Shown here piece by piece: positions 21,177-32,549 of a stretch of 64,000 bases of DNA. The first letter of the stretch is position 1, and each line of letters starts with the position of its first letter. The stretch spans positions 13,148,599 through 13,212,598 of the forward strand of contig NC_088309.1 of NCBI RefSeq assembly GCF_910592395.1. Direction: 5' to 3'. This DNA is from Lineus longissimus. Its lineage: Eukaryota; Nemertea; Pilidiophora; Heteronemertea; Lineidae. The notes below the pieces were generated by a model. It had not been told where the DNA came from and ran no database searches. It saw only the letters and a list, made by a program, of their open reading frames with translations. The position numbers were made by a program, and so were the translations under genes.

Positions 21177-21750
21177 TGTACCCCCAAATAAGAAATTAAC
21201 TACTGACATAATGCTCTTTTTCTTCTATAATGCTGCGTTCACACTAGATGTGGATTTAAATCGTATTCCGTAGTCCGCACTTCGGAATGCGGATTAAGCT
21301 CTCACTCTGAACTGGCCGTGTTCAGACACGAATCTCACTAGTCCGTATTTATCACAGCCCCATCTACAAACAACAAACCAAACTGCTTAGTCAAGGTCAA
21401 GGTTATTCATTCCAAGATGGCTGCGCCCACTAATGAATATTCATAGGTTGGGTGGTCGAGGCCTATCAATTAGACGAGTGCATGTTTTTAACTCTCAAGT
21501 ACATATTTGGAGAGGTATTGAAAAAATATCTACTGTGGCAAGTCTACAGATATAAAGAAATTATTTGATGAAAAAATTAATTTCGAATTTCGCTAATTTG
21601 GTAAAAGGGGGCATGTTTTGAGTTTTTTCTGCCAGTTGGCTGAAAAGAGTGGAAATATCAATGTCTGTCTAATTTGTCGATTATCAGAAAATTTCCGTGG
21701 TCAACTACCAGTTGAATTTTCACCATTTACTTGCCCGACTGTCCGGAATA
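21177..21750. other. No gene recognised
   Basis: Between the TIR element and the Harbinger transposase. It includes 'gctgcgttcacactag', a phrase common at MITE ends, but I could not find its partner. The 5' flank and TIR of the Harbinger element should lie here or further left. Confidence 0.4.
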
Positions 21751-21871
21751 ACATAATCTAAATTTCAGATTCACAACCCCACGCAGTATTTGATGCGTCG
21801 CGGTCAAACATTGACAATTTAACTGCTGAAAGGCTTAAAAAATCAACTGTGGTCTTGTCTCGCCGAACGAG

Positions 21872-22600
21872 TTGAATGATAATAATCGTGAAAATGAAGG
21901 GTTTGCTATGGTTTTTGTGTTCATGATGCAAATAATGAGAATGAATGGATATAATAGATGTCGGCGGTGCTTCAGACAGCGTCATTTGGCAGCTGAGCGG
22001 CAATTGCGTTTGCAGCGGCACCAAGATCAACGGCATCTGGCTATGTTGACATTCGTGTTGGTGCATTTGCAGCAGATGGTTGTTGGCCAAAACCGTGTTC
22101 CTCGTCGCATTTGGGTGAAGTATCGTTTGCGGAACTACTGGAATGAGGTATATAATGGTAACTTGTGGGAACCAGTTGATTGGAGGGAGAACCTGCGGAT
22201 GTCCAGGGACACATTCGAAATATTATGTGTTCATCTACAGCCTGCACTTCAAAAACAGGAAACACGAATGAGAAGGCCGATGCCTCACCATGAACGTTTA
22301 GCAGTAACTCTATGAGACTTGCCACCCCGACTGAATACCGCACTCTTGCTCAGAAATTTGGTCTTGGACGCTCCACCGTGTGTACTATTTTCGATGAAAC
22401 GTGTGAGGCTATTTGCCGGATTCTCCTTCCAATATATATCAAGTTTCCTACTGGTGAACGCCTTAATAATACGGTACAAGGATATGAACGTCGTTTGGGT
22501 TTCCCTCACTGTGTTGGAGCTATTGATGGCATGCACGTTCCGATCAAAGCTCCGAGGGAAAACCCAGCTGATTACTACAATCGGAAATGTCCTGGGGACA
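21872..22600 (+). pseudogene. PIF/Harbinger transposase, 5' half
   Basis: First frame 21872-22315 (from ATG; RNYWNEVYNGNLWEPVDWRE, MSRDTFEILCVHLQPALQKQ). A 1-bp loss at about 22314 moves to the frame beginning at 22312 (ATPTEYRTLAQKFGLGRSTV), a helix-turn-helix followed by the DDE_Tnp_4 start: FPHCVGAIDGMHVPIKAP, with the first catalytic Asp codon at 22525-22527, and ENPADYYNRK. This is HARBI1-like nuclease sequence. After the N-R-K the sequence switches to dispersed repeat F1. The rest of the domain is found at about 28460-28990. The 5' Arg-rich part is typical for the family. It is dead by frameshift and interruption. Confidence 0.8.
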
Positions 22601-23883
22601 TTGTGCTCACCTGGGAATCATTTAGTTGCAGATGAAATGACATATGGAGGTTAAATTGACTTTTAGATATGACAAAGTGTGGCACTTTCAATGACACTTT
22701 TAGAGTTAAACTAGGTCACAATTGACCCGAATTGCGTCAACTTGTACAGATGCTCAATAGGTGTCTCCATATAAAATTTGAAGAATCTCAGACAAATAGT
22801 AGTGAAATGCATCAACTTCAGTGGAATTTTAGAGTTTGACCTTTCTGACCTTGGAAACTAGATCAAGGTCAAAATGTTATAGTTATACGCTCTATGTCAA
22901 TCTTGATTACATCGATCAATGATGCCCCTTTGAGAATCACACAGTGAAGGTTTCTTGATATAACTCACATTGAGTTTTATGACCTGACCTACTTACACCT
23001 GAAAAGAAGCTCACATTGACCGGAGTTTTTTGTTAATTTGTACAGATGCCGAATAGGTGTCTACATATCAAATTTGAAGAGTCTAGGACAATTAATGATG
23101 AAACGTGAAACCTTCGCTGAAATTTTAGAGTCTGACCTCTGTGACCTTCAAAAGTAGGTCAAATCAAAAACCCGTACATTATGTCATGTAGTCTCATCAG
23201 AAGTATTGACAGGCTATTTACATACTCACTGTTAAAATATTGCCTATTTTAGCTAAAGACTTGAAATAGAGAGGAGCAAATACACAGAGAGGAATCACAC
23301 TGACTTGGTCAAGTCATGTGTAACCTTGGGCAACACAATTTTCTATAATAATGTCTTCATAGGATTTTACAAACTTGACCTAATTATCACTGAAAAGTTG
23401 GTCACATTGACTTTTTTGGTCAACATGTAATGATGCTCAATAAGTGTCTACATACCAAATTTAAAGAGTCTACAACAAGTGATGACGAAACGTACCACCT
23501 GCGGTGAAATTATAGAGTTTGACCTCTGTAACCTTGAAAAGTAGGTCAAATCAAAAACCTGGGTATTATGTCATGTAATCTCTTCAGAGGTATCCACAGA
23601 AAAAAATTCAAGATACTAGCTATCAACATTCATGAGATATTGACAAAATAAGGTTTTCAAAGATGGCCGCCTGGAGCCCAGAAAGTAGGTCAAATTGCAA
23701 TGATTTTCGGTATGTCAGGTCATGCTGTCATAAGACATCCACACACCAAGTTTCAACCTCCTAGACTTAATGGTGAGCAAACGTGCCACCATTGTTGACG
23801 GCGCCGGATGGCCCGACGGACGGACTGACGGACAGACGACGGACAAGACGTGACGACATAAGCCCACCAGGTGAGCTAAAAAT
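22595..23883 (+). repeat. Dispersed repeat family F1, about 1.29-kb copy
   Basis: Starts near GGGGACATTGTGCTCACC and ends GCCCACCAGGTGAGCTAAAA, after a GACGGACGGACTGACGG tract (23816-23860). Inside are three subunits of about 300-390 bp, each with 'gatgc(t/c)(c/g)aata(g/a)gtgtct' (22751, 23046, 23434) and a TGACCT...AGGTCA segment. It inserted into the Harbinger transposase after the first catalytic Asp region. Confidence 0.75.
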
Positions 23884-23959
23884 AGCATCGCAAAGCGAGC
23901 ATAACCCCTCAGCCTATTAAGGTTGAAGGTGAGATAATGGTGAAGTTGGCTTAGTGGAG

Positions 23960-24246
23960 TGGCTGGTTTGCATACGGAAATTAAAATTGGGGAAACCTAT
24001 TTTGAGGATGTGAGCGTGGCGGCCATATTGTATATCGAATCGCGCTGATTTTCGAAAGGAACCTTCCCCTTACAAAACTGCATTAGGCCTACACCTACTA
24101 AAAATTGATTCCATCCTCCAAGCCGTTCTCCTCGAAATTGATGGAAACGGATTTCAAGCATGCCGCCCTGGTGACCATATTGAGAATCAGAAGGAGCCGG
24201 TTTTCGAAAGAAACCTTCCTCTAGTCACCCCCAAAGTACATACCAA
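23960..24246 (+). repeat. Dispersed repeat F4 fragment
   Basis: Shares 'gttctcctcgaaattgatgg', 'ttcaagca(t/c)gccgccct' and 'ttttcgaaag' segments with 28207-28440. It is non-coding and belongs to the repeat mass inside the split transposase. Confidence 0.55.
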
Positions 24247-26595
24247 CAAGAGGCCTAAGGGCCTGGCGCTCAGCTGGATGACCTAATAACACAGGACTGA
24301 GGGTACAAAGTAGTAAATATCAGCTTTATACTACTGTTTGAAGGTCAAGAGAACACGTTATACCACTGAAATTTCCAATGCAGAGCTGCCAGCTGGATGA
24401 AATATGATTGAACTAATCAGCCATGGTATGTAAATATTACAGGAGGCAACGGAAGATATCCCTAGTTCAGTATGTTGTATCGGTAGCTTTACAGAAAAGA
24501 AGTGTCAGAGAGGATGAGACTTCTCCATGGACAACTGTGGTATGTCCAGGCTGGGTTGTACAGCACAAGGATACAAAATGCTGTCTGTAATTGAGAGGTA
24601 TCCTGATTTAACAGAGGTCAAAATAAATAGAAATTAAAAGTTTGGGACTAACACCACTGTCTTTTTTTTTTAATAAGGTAGAGATTACAGGAGTCAACAA
24701 AATTAATCTTATTGAGAGAAATTGACCTGTCCTGCAGGAGATTGGAATTTACAATACAAAGGGTCGTTTTTCATGACATTGTGCTCTACTGCGTATTCCT
24801 AGTCATAGTGAGTCGATCTGGAACCAATCTATCCTTGGCGCAGACAGGTTCAAATTGGCTATATCTTGAATAGATTGAATTGCGATGAAAATCTAATGCA
24901 ATAAAGGAGCAATATCGAAGAGACAAATTAATCAAACCAATTGTCCACAGACTCGGACCCTGAAATGGCACGATGTATGCGTGCATATAAAAGTATATCA
25001 ATTGGTCCAATAGAGATGATGAGGCAATGTCAATATGCCTTGTTCCTCACGGCTGTTATAAAACGCGGATTCCGCGGAAATCCGCGCGTACCTGGTTCCG
25101 CTGGCCACCGTCAGATGTAGTGGTAGTCAGATGTAGTGATAACTGTGTTTCGATCTATCGCTAGGCCGAGAGCTCCAACATACAATAATCAATGCCAGCC
25201 AACTGTAATTATATCATGTGCTAATATGCTTTTTACTACATTGTTCTACAGAGATGGCTAGTGTAAATGCACGGTATACATTAAGTTTAAAGTAAAAACT
25301 TTTCCTCATATTTTATGAGTATTAGCCATTGGCGCCCTTCTGGAACATTCTTAAACTCTCGATGGTAGGTCTACTTTCATTACTCTAGCTACTCGGACCG
25401 AAGATCGCCCAGCGTAGTGTGTGATTCAGTTTCCGTTTAATCCGACATGAAATGATAACCAGGCTTATTTAAATGTCCTTGTCAATTAACCATTCGCATG
25501 GTGGTCTTTTATTTAATGAATATACAAAAATGCGGTGGGGACTATAGGCAGCAGCAGTGGGGCTAATTTAGCCATCTTCAGGCGACCATTCATCCTTGGT
25601 AAAAAATATGCTACATGTCTGGTAGAAGGTCAAACCAAAGTCGGTATGAAATGTGATGTATCCTTTCTAGGAGAACATACCATAAAATTTCTATCGAAAA
25701 TGAGTCACTCTTATGATAAATATTACAATTTTTAGGTTTTCACTTCTGGCCCCCTTCCTGGTAGCCAAATCAAGAATCGGATCGACCGAAATTCGGTGTC
25801 AGAGAGAACATGACATAGGGGATCATGTGTACCAAATTTTAAGTTGATAGCTTTAGCAGTTAAGAGAGCGTGTGAACGACTACCACTACATCTGACGGTA
25901 GCCAGCGGAACCAGGTACGCGCGGATTTCCGCGGAATCCGTGTTTTATAACAGCCATGTTCCTCAGTCAGCAATGTGCCCCTTTTTATACGGATAAGGAG
26001 AACCCAGATTGGCCTTCACATGTCGGCTTCCAAATGGCTCGAACCAACTGTACTATCACTACTATAAATTTAAAATGCGTGCTCCTCCTACATGTAGCAA
26101 TGTCTCGGCCAAAAAGGCACTTAGTCGACAGGCAAGCTAGAAGTTCAGCACCATGAGCAGCTCCTTGGTAAGGCCATGTCAGGTTCCGTGCGCCTCCTCA
26201 GATACATCAAGTATTGAAAGTTGTGGTGAGCTGAGCACATAAAAAGACCATGGTCACCTTAATTTGAAAATCCCTTCATAATCAAGGGCTACCTCTGACT
26301 AAAACAGCACAATAGACCACCAATTTGACCCCAGCTCCTAACTGCGGGAAAACCCAAGTCCAGCAACCAAAAGTACCAAAAATACATTTTTGTTTGCATT
26401 TGAACTGCACACATGCGTTTGTTTACAATTTCATTTCCCGCGAAATCTCGAAAATCAGGTGACCTGCAATCGTGGATTGAAAATAACATTAACCTGGGTT
26501 CAGCAGGTCAGCAGGTATACCGGCTGCTCCAATCATCCCCCTAGAGCCAGCTGTTCAAAAGGTAATGTTATTCACCCCACAGGGAGTGCAGGTAA
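24247..26595 (+). repeat. Dispersed repeat F3, third copy, interrupted
   Basis: AAGAGGCCTAAGGGCCTGGC onward matches 13907 ff. with scattered differences and small indels. It is broken at 25049/25957 by a TIR element, and after it the F3 sequence resumes exactly. Copies 1 and 2 preserve the uninterrupted site (near 14667-14690 and 17212-17235). Confidence 0.8.
25050..25956. mobile_element. Non-autonomous TIR element, 907 bp, 9-bp target duplication
   Basis: Inverted ends of about 78 bp (GGCTGTTATAAAACGCGG... and its complement ...GTTTTATAACAGCC) differ at only a few positions. They are flanked by TGTTCCTCA at 25041-25049 and 25957-25965. The interior includes F1-type text (about 25600-25870). 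The empty sites in the other F3 copies prove that it is an insertion. Long TIRs plus a 9-bp duplication fit MULE-type elements. No transposase inside. Confidence 0.88.
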
Positions 26596-27950
26596 TCATG
26601 ACTCCAGGGTTGTTTTGAGGGCGATATTGTAAGAGTTGGTCTTGAGTATGGGGACCTGAAGGTCCGTGTGAGCCACCTGGGGAGAGAAGACTAGTTGAAC
26701 GATGGGATCTGACACGGACACTACTGTTGATCTCATTATATGAATACCATTTAATTACAAACAAGTGAAAACAGATCATATCATATTCCTTGGCATAAAT
26801 TAAAATAGGAGAGTGGGAACAAGGTTTTTTAGCAGGAGGAAAGCGAGAACATTTTGCGCCGTCGTATTCCGATTTGACTGGTTCGTGGTGAAATCTGCTT
26901 TTAATTTTGAAAATAAACATATTCGTTTTTCTAGTTCTAACGTTGTCTGAATTAAAGATGCTTTCCCAATGCTTGACTGGTCTGGCAAGAGGCATTGCCA
27001 GGAAAACGTGATGTCATTTTGGCCATTCTTCTTACCGCATGCCCTCCCTCTCCGTAAAACATCCTGACATGGTGTGAAGTGGGAGGGCGCACAATGGGAA
27101 CCACACTGCCGCGATGTTAATAGTTTCTATTTATAGAATTCAGCGGCAGAGATTTTATGCACGGAAAAAGTAGATTAACTCGGCTAATCTCAATGGATTT
27201 TACCCAGGAATGTTTTCAAGGCGAGAGAAACATCTGATTTAAGTACTGCGCTTATTAGATTTCATGTTTATGCTTAGATAGGCCTAAAACGTGGACGAAA
27301 AGAGTGCATTAGCGAGTGTTGGAGAGGTCACGTGATTGGACGAGAAACCTGAACAAAGTTTTCGTGCTTTTAGCTGTCAACATCAATGGCTATAATATAC
27401 TCCTGCAGAATAGTAGAACTAATAGAACTAATTTCCGAAGTTTCCAATAGTTTGAACACAAATCAGAACATCACCCGTCAGCTGGACTCAGATCTGCATA
27501 AATTACGATAAATAATGAGGTCGTCGCTTCAATTTCGCAAAGAAAGTTGACTCCATTCGAAGGTTGTTTTGACCAAATTCCGTTGAACTCATCGTTCTGA
27601 GGGCATTTGAACACGTTCTCGTTGATCTTTTCTATAAACGTGTGAAGTTTCGTACCAAAATACGTTTCCGTAAAGGCTTTAAAAAGAAAATTTGTCACTT
27701 ACAAAATCATCGCTCCGGTAGAAATAAAAAGGTCAGCGCCATTTTCTTGATAGTGCTCCAGGTAACCTCGGCGGGAAATTTAAAGCGGAATCATCCGGGG
27801 TCAAACAACAGTTTTGCTCACTACCGCCAACTGGTGATATAAATCGACACTAATCTATTTTATATCAAAACTTCTGTATCATGAAGACCTTTTCAACTTT
27901 ATTTCAAGCTTTTATCGCCTGGAATAGAGCGTCAAAAAATGTTTTTTTCA
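26596..27950. other. No gene recognised
   Basis: A 146-residue minus-strand frame (26555-26995) and smaller ones have no motif. I see no clear repeat ends. All of it lies within the material separating the two transposase halves. Confidence 0.4.
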
Positions 27951-28200
27951 TTTACGCATTTTGCCCCCTGGGGAGCTGAATTTGAGCCGAATCGCCCAAA
28001 TTTTTTTCCGTAAGCAACATTTTCTGCGGTGTTTATAAGCAAGACTAGATTTTAAGTGCCTCGGTTGTATGATTACAAAATGCCCAACTTTGTCTACAGA
28101 TGGCTGGATGGAAGGATGGCAGGATGGATGGAAGGAAGGACGGACACCAATCGAATAGCTATTTGACTAGCTCCGCTGACTTTGTCAGCTGAGCTAAAAA
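27951..28200 (+). repeat. Dispersed repeat family F2 copy
   Basis: Matches 1-236: a GGATGG/GGAAGG simple tract at 28102-28145, stem GCTGAC-TTT-GTCAGC (28175-28189), tail TGAGCTAAAAA. Confidence 0.7.
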
Positions 28201-28455
28201 TGATTTTGATCAGACAAACGGTTCTCCTCGAAATTGACGGAAACCGATTTCAAGCACGCCGCCCTAGTGGCCATATTGATAATTGGAACGAGCCCGTTTT
28301 CGAAAGTAATCTTGCTGTAGTCACCCTCAACATACATACCAAAAATTGAATTGATTGTCAAAGCCGTTCTCCTAGTAATCGACGGAAACCAAGTAGCAGA
28401 CGCCCGCCCGGACGGATGGCGCACGTGACGACAATAGCCCTCTGGCCCATTTGGG
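28201..28455 (+). repeat. Dispersed repeat F4 copy
   Basis: Two copies of 'gttctcct(c/a)g(a/t)aat(t/c)gacgg' (28210, 28367). It ends with a CGGACGG tract and 'gcccatttgggctaagg', a small inverted repeat (AGCCC...GGGCT). It directly precedes the resumption of the Harbinger transposase. Confidence 0.55.
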
Positions 28456-28459
28456 CTAA

Positions 28460-28990
28460 GGGGTAATTATTCCACCCCATTGTGCTTCAAGGAGTGTGTG
28501 ACTGGAGGTACTGTTTCACGGATGTGTTCTTCGGCTTTGCCGTACTTGCGCATGATGTCCGCATTTTGGCCAAATCTGGTATTTACAATATGGCTATAAC
28601 TCGACAATTGTTACCAAACCAGAATCGGGTTATTGCTGGTCAGAATGTTCCCCTCTTCATCGTCGCTGATGCAGCGTATCCCTTCTCCGTTGGTTAATGA
28701 AACCATTCGCCCATCGAGGCATCTTAGCTGCAGCACAGCATCGATTTAACTATAGACTCAGTCGTGCACGAATGACTATTGAGAATACGTTTGGACGTCT
28801 GAAGGCCAGATGGAGGTGTCTTTTGAAAAAAAATGAATTCAACTAAAAAATATTCATAGAGTTGTCATGGCATGTTGTGTTATGCACAATGTTTGTGAAA
28901 TTGAACGAGCGTCTGAATGCAAACTGGAGGGAAATTTTGAGAGATTAGATTGGTTTCGCAGGCGCACGGCTAGAGTGACGTGAACAATAA
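28460..28990 (+). pseudogene. PIF/Harbinger transposase, 3' half
   Basis: Resumes at FHPIVLQGVCDWRYCFTDVF, continues with HDVRIL and reaches VADAAYPF (equivalent of G-D-x-A-Y-P, second catalytic Asp), then stops at 28695-28697. In the next frame LMKPFAHRGILAAAQHRFNY, RLSRARMTIENTFGRLKARW supplies the catalytic Glu (I-E-N-x-F-G-R-L-K). The three DDE residues of the whole gene are thus recognisable across both halves. The sequence fits immediately after the N-R-K at about 22586, so one gene was split by about 5.9 kb of inserted repeats. Confidence 0.8.
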
Positions 28991-30088
28991 GCAGCGGTGA
29001 CGTCATCACTACTTGCGGTATCGTGACGTCGTATGCAACGTCCCTTCGCGTAAACGGAGGGAAAAGATGGATAGTGGGCTCGATACACGTAAGTCTCAAA
29101 CGGACAGCAAAATTGACGAATTTTCACTGACACAGAAGTCGTACATCCCGAGTAGCACCTGTAATAGTTATTAGGAATATTGTGCTGTAAATAAATGGCT
29201 TTTGTAGTCAATATCGCCTATCCTTGCAGGCGAAAAAAGATGATGAAGTGCGGTTGCCGATGTTTCGCTGCCATGTACACTTAACACTCGTGCCGCATGC
29301 ATTTCATGCATGCCATGATGTGGATATTTCCCCCGGCCATCCATGATCATGATGACGATGGAATGTGTTGTCTTGTGTGTTCATGTTGTGAAGGCAGGTC
29401 TAGAGTGGTGCACGGTTGTGGCACAGCCAGGGGCAGGCTCTGTAAACTATTATGCATGATTTTGCATTGCAAGTGTCATTGTATTGTTACTGTAGGCATG
29501 CCTCATATCAGAATACTAAAGTAGGCCCAAGGCCGAAGCTTTGCCTACCCATTCCATGGCAAGTGAAAGGCTGTGCTGGAAAGGCTGTCCCTGCATGCCC
29601 AGAGAAGAGTGCCAAGCTGATGCATGATGAGAGCGACAGCCAGCTAGTTCATGATCACCCTAGCCCCCCCCCCCCCCCGGTGTCATTCACATTTTGGGTA
29701 TTGGTGGGACCTGGGCGAGGTGCATTCAACCCTATTCTTCTAATTCTAACCACTCCTCGCGCACTCACTCACCTTCAGCGTCCACCTCGGAGGTTTTGCT
29801 GATTAGTAATCAAGATCAAGATCAAGATGAGCTGAACAAGTCGGTGGCATTCATGATTTGGCACTTCTGAAATTGATTTTTCTTTTCAGAATACAATAAA
29901 ACTTTGAACAACTGTTCATCAAGAGCCTCGAAAAATCGTTATTTATAAATCTTATCTTTTAAGTTTTGAAAAGTATTTAGCGTCAACCACAAAAAACATG
30001 AAATCAAACTACAAACAAAAGCTTTCTGGTTACAGTAGCACCACGGTTTTGAATTGATGGTAAATTACATTTTTCTTAACTTTCAGGG
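28991..30088. other. No gene proven; possible exon and poly-C tract
   Basis: A run of C lies at 29665-29680. A Ser-rich frame around 29735-29868 (SNHSSRTHSPSASTSEVLLI then NQDQDQDELNK) looks protein-like and could be an exon of the Myb-like Harbinger partner, but I see no convincing donor site. The longer frame at 29452-29802 has no motif. Confidence 0.3.
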
Positions 30089-30289
30089 CAGCTTGTGCTA
30101 ACTCCAAAAAAGAGAAGATCTAATTCTTATAGTATGGAGTATGTTGACTACCTCAATGAAAAGCTAGCTTTGGAGAAGGAAAAGTTTGAGGTGGAGAAGA
30201 AGGAACGAGAGGCAAGAATCTTGAGGGACAAACAAATGATGACCACAATGATGAATCTCGTGGAACGCCAATTATCTCAGAAATATTAA
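30089..30289 (+). pseudogene. Terminal exon of a coiled-coil, Myb/SANT-type Harbinger partner protein (putative)
   Basis: Preceded by an acceptor-like tract (tttttcttaactttcag, ending 30088). Open to TAA at 30287-30289: LTPKKRRSNSYSMEYVDYL then EKLALEKEKFEVEKKEREAR. A basic patch followed by a Glu/Lys coiled coil is the usual C-terminal design of the Myb/SANT-like DNA-binding protein encoded next to Harbinger transposases. Its place downstream of the split transposase supports this. The Myb domain itself is not seen in the window, so the assignment is tentative. Confidence 0.45.
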
Positions 30290-30337
30290 CTTTTATTGAC
30301 TTAAGTGAGGTCCATTTTGAAAAGAATTGATGTTTAA

Positions 30338-32248
30338 TCTATACTATAATGCGCGTTGTGGCCGCTAAATAGGAGGTGATTTTTGTTTCAAAATTGGGCC
30401 TCGGAAATGCGTCGAATTCTTGCAACTTTTGGCTTCGTAGGTGTGGATCATAAGTAAGAGTGTCACTGAGGGTGTCATACGTCGAATATCTTGGTGGTTT
30501 TGGAATAAATAACAACTTTGTGGAGATGACGTCAACTGGAGAGCTCCAAGTAATCTCTTCGCCGAGAAGTCCATCAGTAATCTCTCTGCATTATTACGGT
30601 CACGAAAATTGCCGAGCCGCCCGCCTCCCACCTCCGCTATCAACCAATCAGATGTCCTGTTCAAATGGTCCCTTCCATGCGCGCATCATCCACCAATCAA
30701 AATTGACGTCACTGACGCCAGCATGCAAGATGGCGGCACCCATATCTGAAGGAAAAATGCTCCTTTTCCACCTCGAGACAGCCATTTATTCACAAATAGC
30801 TCATCTAAGGACACAATGTTCCCAACGGGAGACAAGATTTACGCACACACCGGTAACTTAAACCATTCTGGCGCTAATCGCTGGCTGATATCGAGTACAT
30901 CACCAGTCTGCACCATCTTGGTTTTCCGAGAATTGGTTTAGCATTGTGGACGCCTGTACATCATGTACATGGTGTCTATACTATAATGCGCGTTGTGGCC
31001 GCTAAATAGGAGGCGATTTTTGTTTCAAAATTGGGCCTCGGAAATGCGTCAAATTCTTGCAACTTTTGGCTTCGTAGGTGTGGATCATAAGTAAGAGTGT
31101 CACTGAGGGTGTCATACGTCGAATATCTTGGTGGTTTTGGAATAAATAACAACTTTGTGGAGATGACGTCAACTGGAGAGCTCCAAGTAATCTCTTCGCC
31201 GAGAAGTCCATCAGTAATCTCTCTGCATTATTACGGTCACGAAAATTGCCGAGCCGCCCGCCTCCCACCTCCGCTATCAACCAATCAGATGTCCTGTTCA
31301 AATGGTCCCTTCCATGCGCGCATCATCCACCAATCAAAATTGACGTCACTGACGCCAGCATGCAAGATGGCGGCGCCCATATCTGAAGGAAAAATGCTCC
31401 TTTTCCACCTCGAGACAGCCATTTATTCACAAATAGCTCATCTAAGGACACAATGTTCCCAACGGGAGACAAGATTTACGCACACACCGGTAACTTAAAC
31501 CATTCTGGCGCTAATCGCTGGCTGATATCGAGTACATCACCAGTCTGCACCATCTTGGTTTTCCGAGAATTGGTTTAGCATTGTGGACGCCTGTACATCA
31601 TGTACATGGTGTCTATACTATAATGCGCATTGTGGCCGCTAAATAGGAGGCGATTTTTGTTTCAAAATTGGGCCTCGGAAATGCGTCAAATTCTTGCAAC
31701 TTTTGGCTTCGTAGGTGTGGATCATAAGTAAGAGTGTCACTGAGGGTGTCATACGTCGAATATCTTGGTGGTTTTGGAATAAATAACAACTTTGTGGAGA
31801 TGACGTCAACTGTAGAGCTCCAAGTAATCTCTTCACCGAGAAGTCCATCAGTAATCTCTCTGCATTATTACCGTCACAAAAATTGCCGAGCCGCCCGCCT
31901 CCCACCTCCGCATCAACCAATCAGATGTCCTGTTCAAATGGTCCCTTCCATGCGCGCATCATCCACCAATCAAAATCGACGTCACTGACGCCAGCATGCA
32001 AGATGGCGGCGCCCATATCTGAAGGAAAAATGCTCCTTTTCCACCTCGAGACAGCCATTTATTCACAAATGTCTCCCGTTGGGAACATTGTGTCCTTAGA
32101 TGAGCGAAGATTTACGCACACACCGGTAACTTAAACCATTCTGGCGCTAATCGCTGGCCGATATCGAGTACATCACCAGTCTGCACCATCTTGGTTTCCG
32201 AGAATTGGTTAAGCATTGTGGATGCCTGTATATCATGTACATGGTTAC
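30338..32248. repeat. Tandem array, three 637-bp units
   Basis: Units start at TCTATACTATAATGCGC: 30338, 30975 and 31612. Units 1 and 2 are nearly identical; unit 3 is slightly more diverged and has an inverted 35-bp block. Each unit contains CCAAT twice, TGACGTCA twice and CAAGATGGCGGC. A 99-residue minus-strand frame repeats only because the unit repeats (93 residues in unit 3, with an altered start). Confidence 0.92.
30644..30737 (+). promoter_or_regulatory. Promoter-like cluster in repeat unit 1 (NF-Y, CRE, YY1-like)
   Basis: ACCAATCAG (CCAAT at 30644-30648), ACCAATCAA (30693-30697), TGACGTCA (30704-30711) and CAAGATGGCGGC (30726-30737) lie within 94 bp. These match the NF-Y, ATF/CREB and YY1 consensus sequences. 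The cluster recurs in unit 2 (+637) and, with the CRE changed to CGACGTCA, in unit 3 (+1274). Function is inferred only from motif density; no downstream gene is attached. Confidence 0.45.
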
Positions 32249-32549
32249 ATAGTTCCGTTAAAGTATCACACTCATGAAAAAAAGTGTTACTCACAAACCA
32301 GCACCCCATTTACACCAAACCCACAACATACCAACACCCACACAATCCGATTTTTATACCTCGAACTGCGCCACGGGTATATGCTAGTTGATATAATAAA
32401 GTAAAAAATGTTCAACATATATTACACACTTTTGTAGTTTTATTAGAATTTGATTGCCATGATGGCAGTCTCTCAGTAAGTCTGGAATGGGACTGTTTTC
32501 CATTCCTTAGTGCACAGGCCTGTATATTAGGCTGGAAGTGGACTCTCTC
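32249..32549. other. Spacer
   Basis: No gene. On the minus strand this is the 3' flank of the Harbinger-like pseudogene. Confidence 0.4.

Noticed and set aside
30365-31301. Identical 99-residue minus-strand frames in units 1 and 2
   Set aside because: Recur only with the 637-bp tandem unit; unit 3 has only a 93-residue version with a changed start; no motif.
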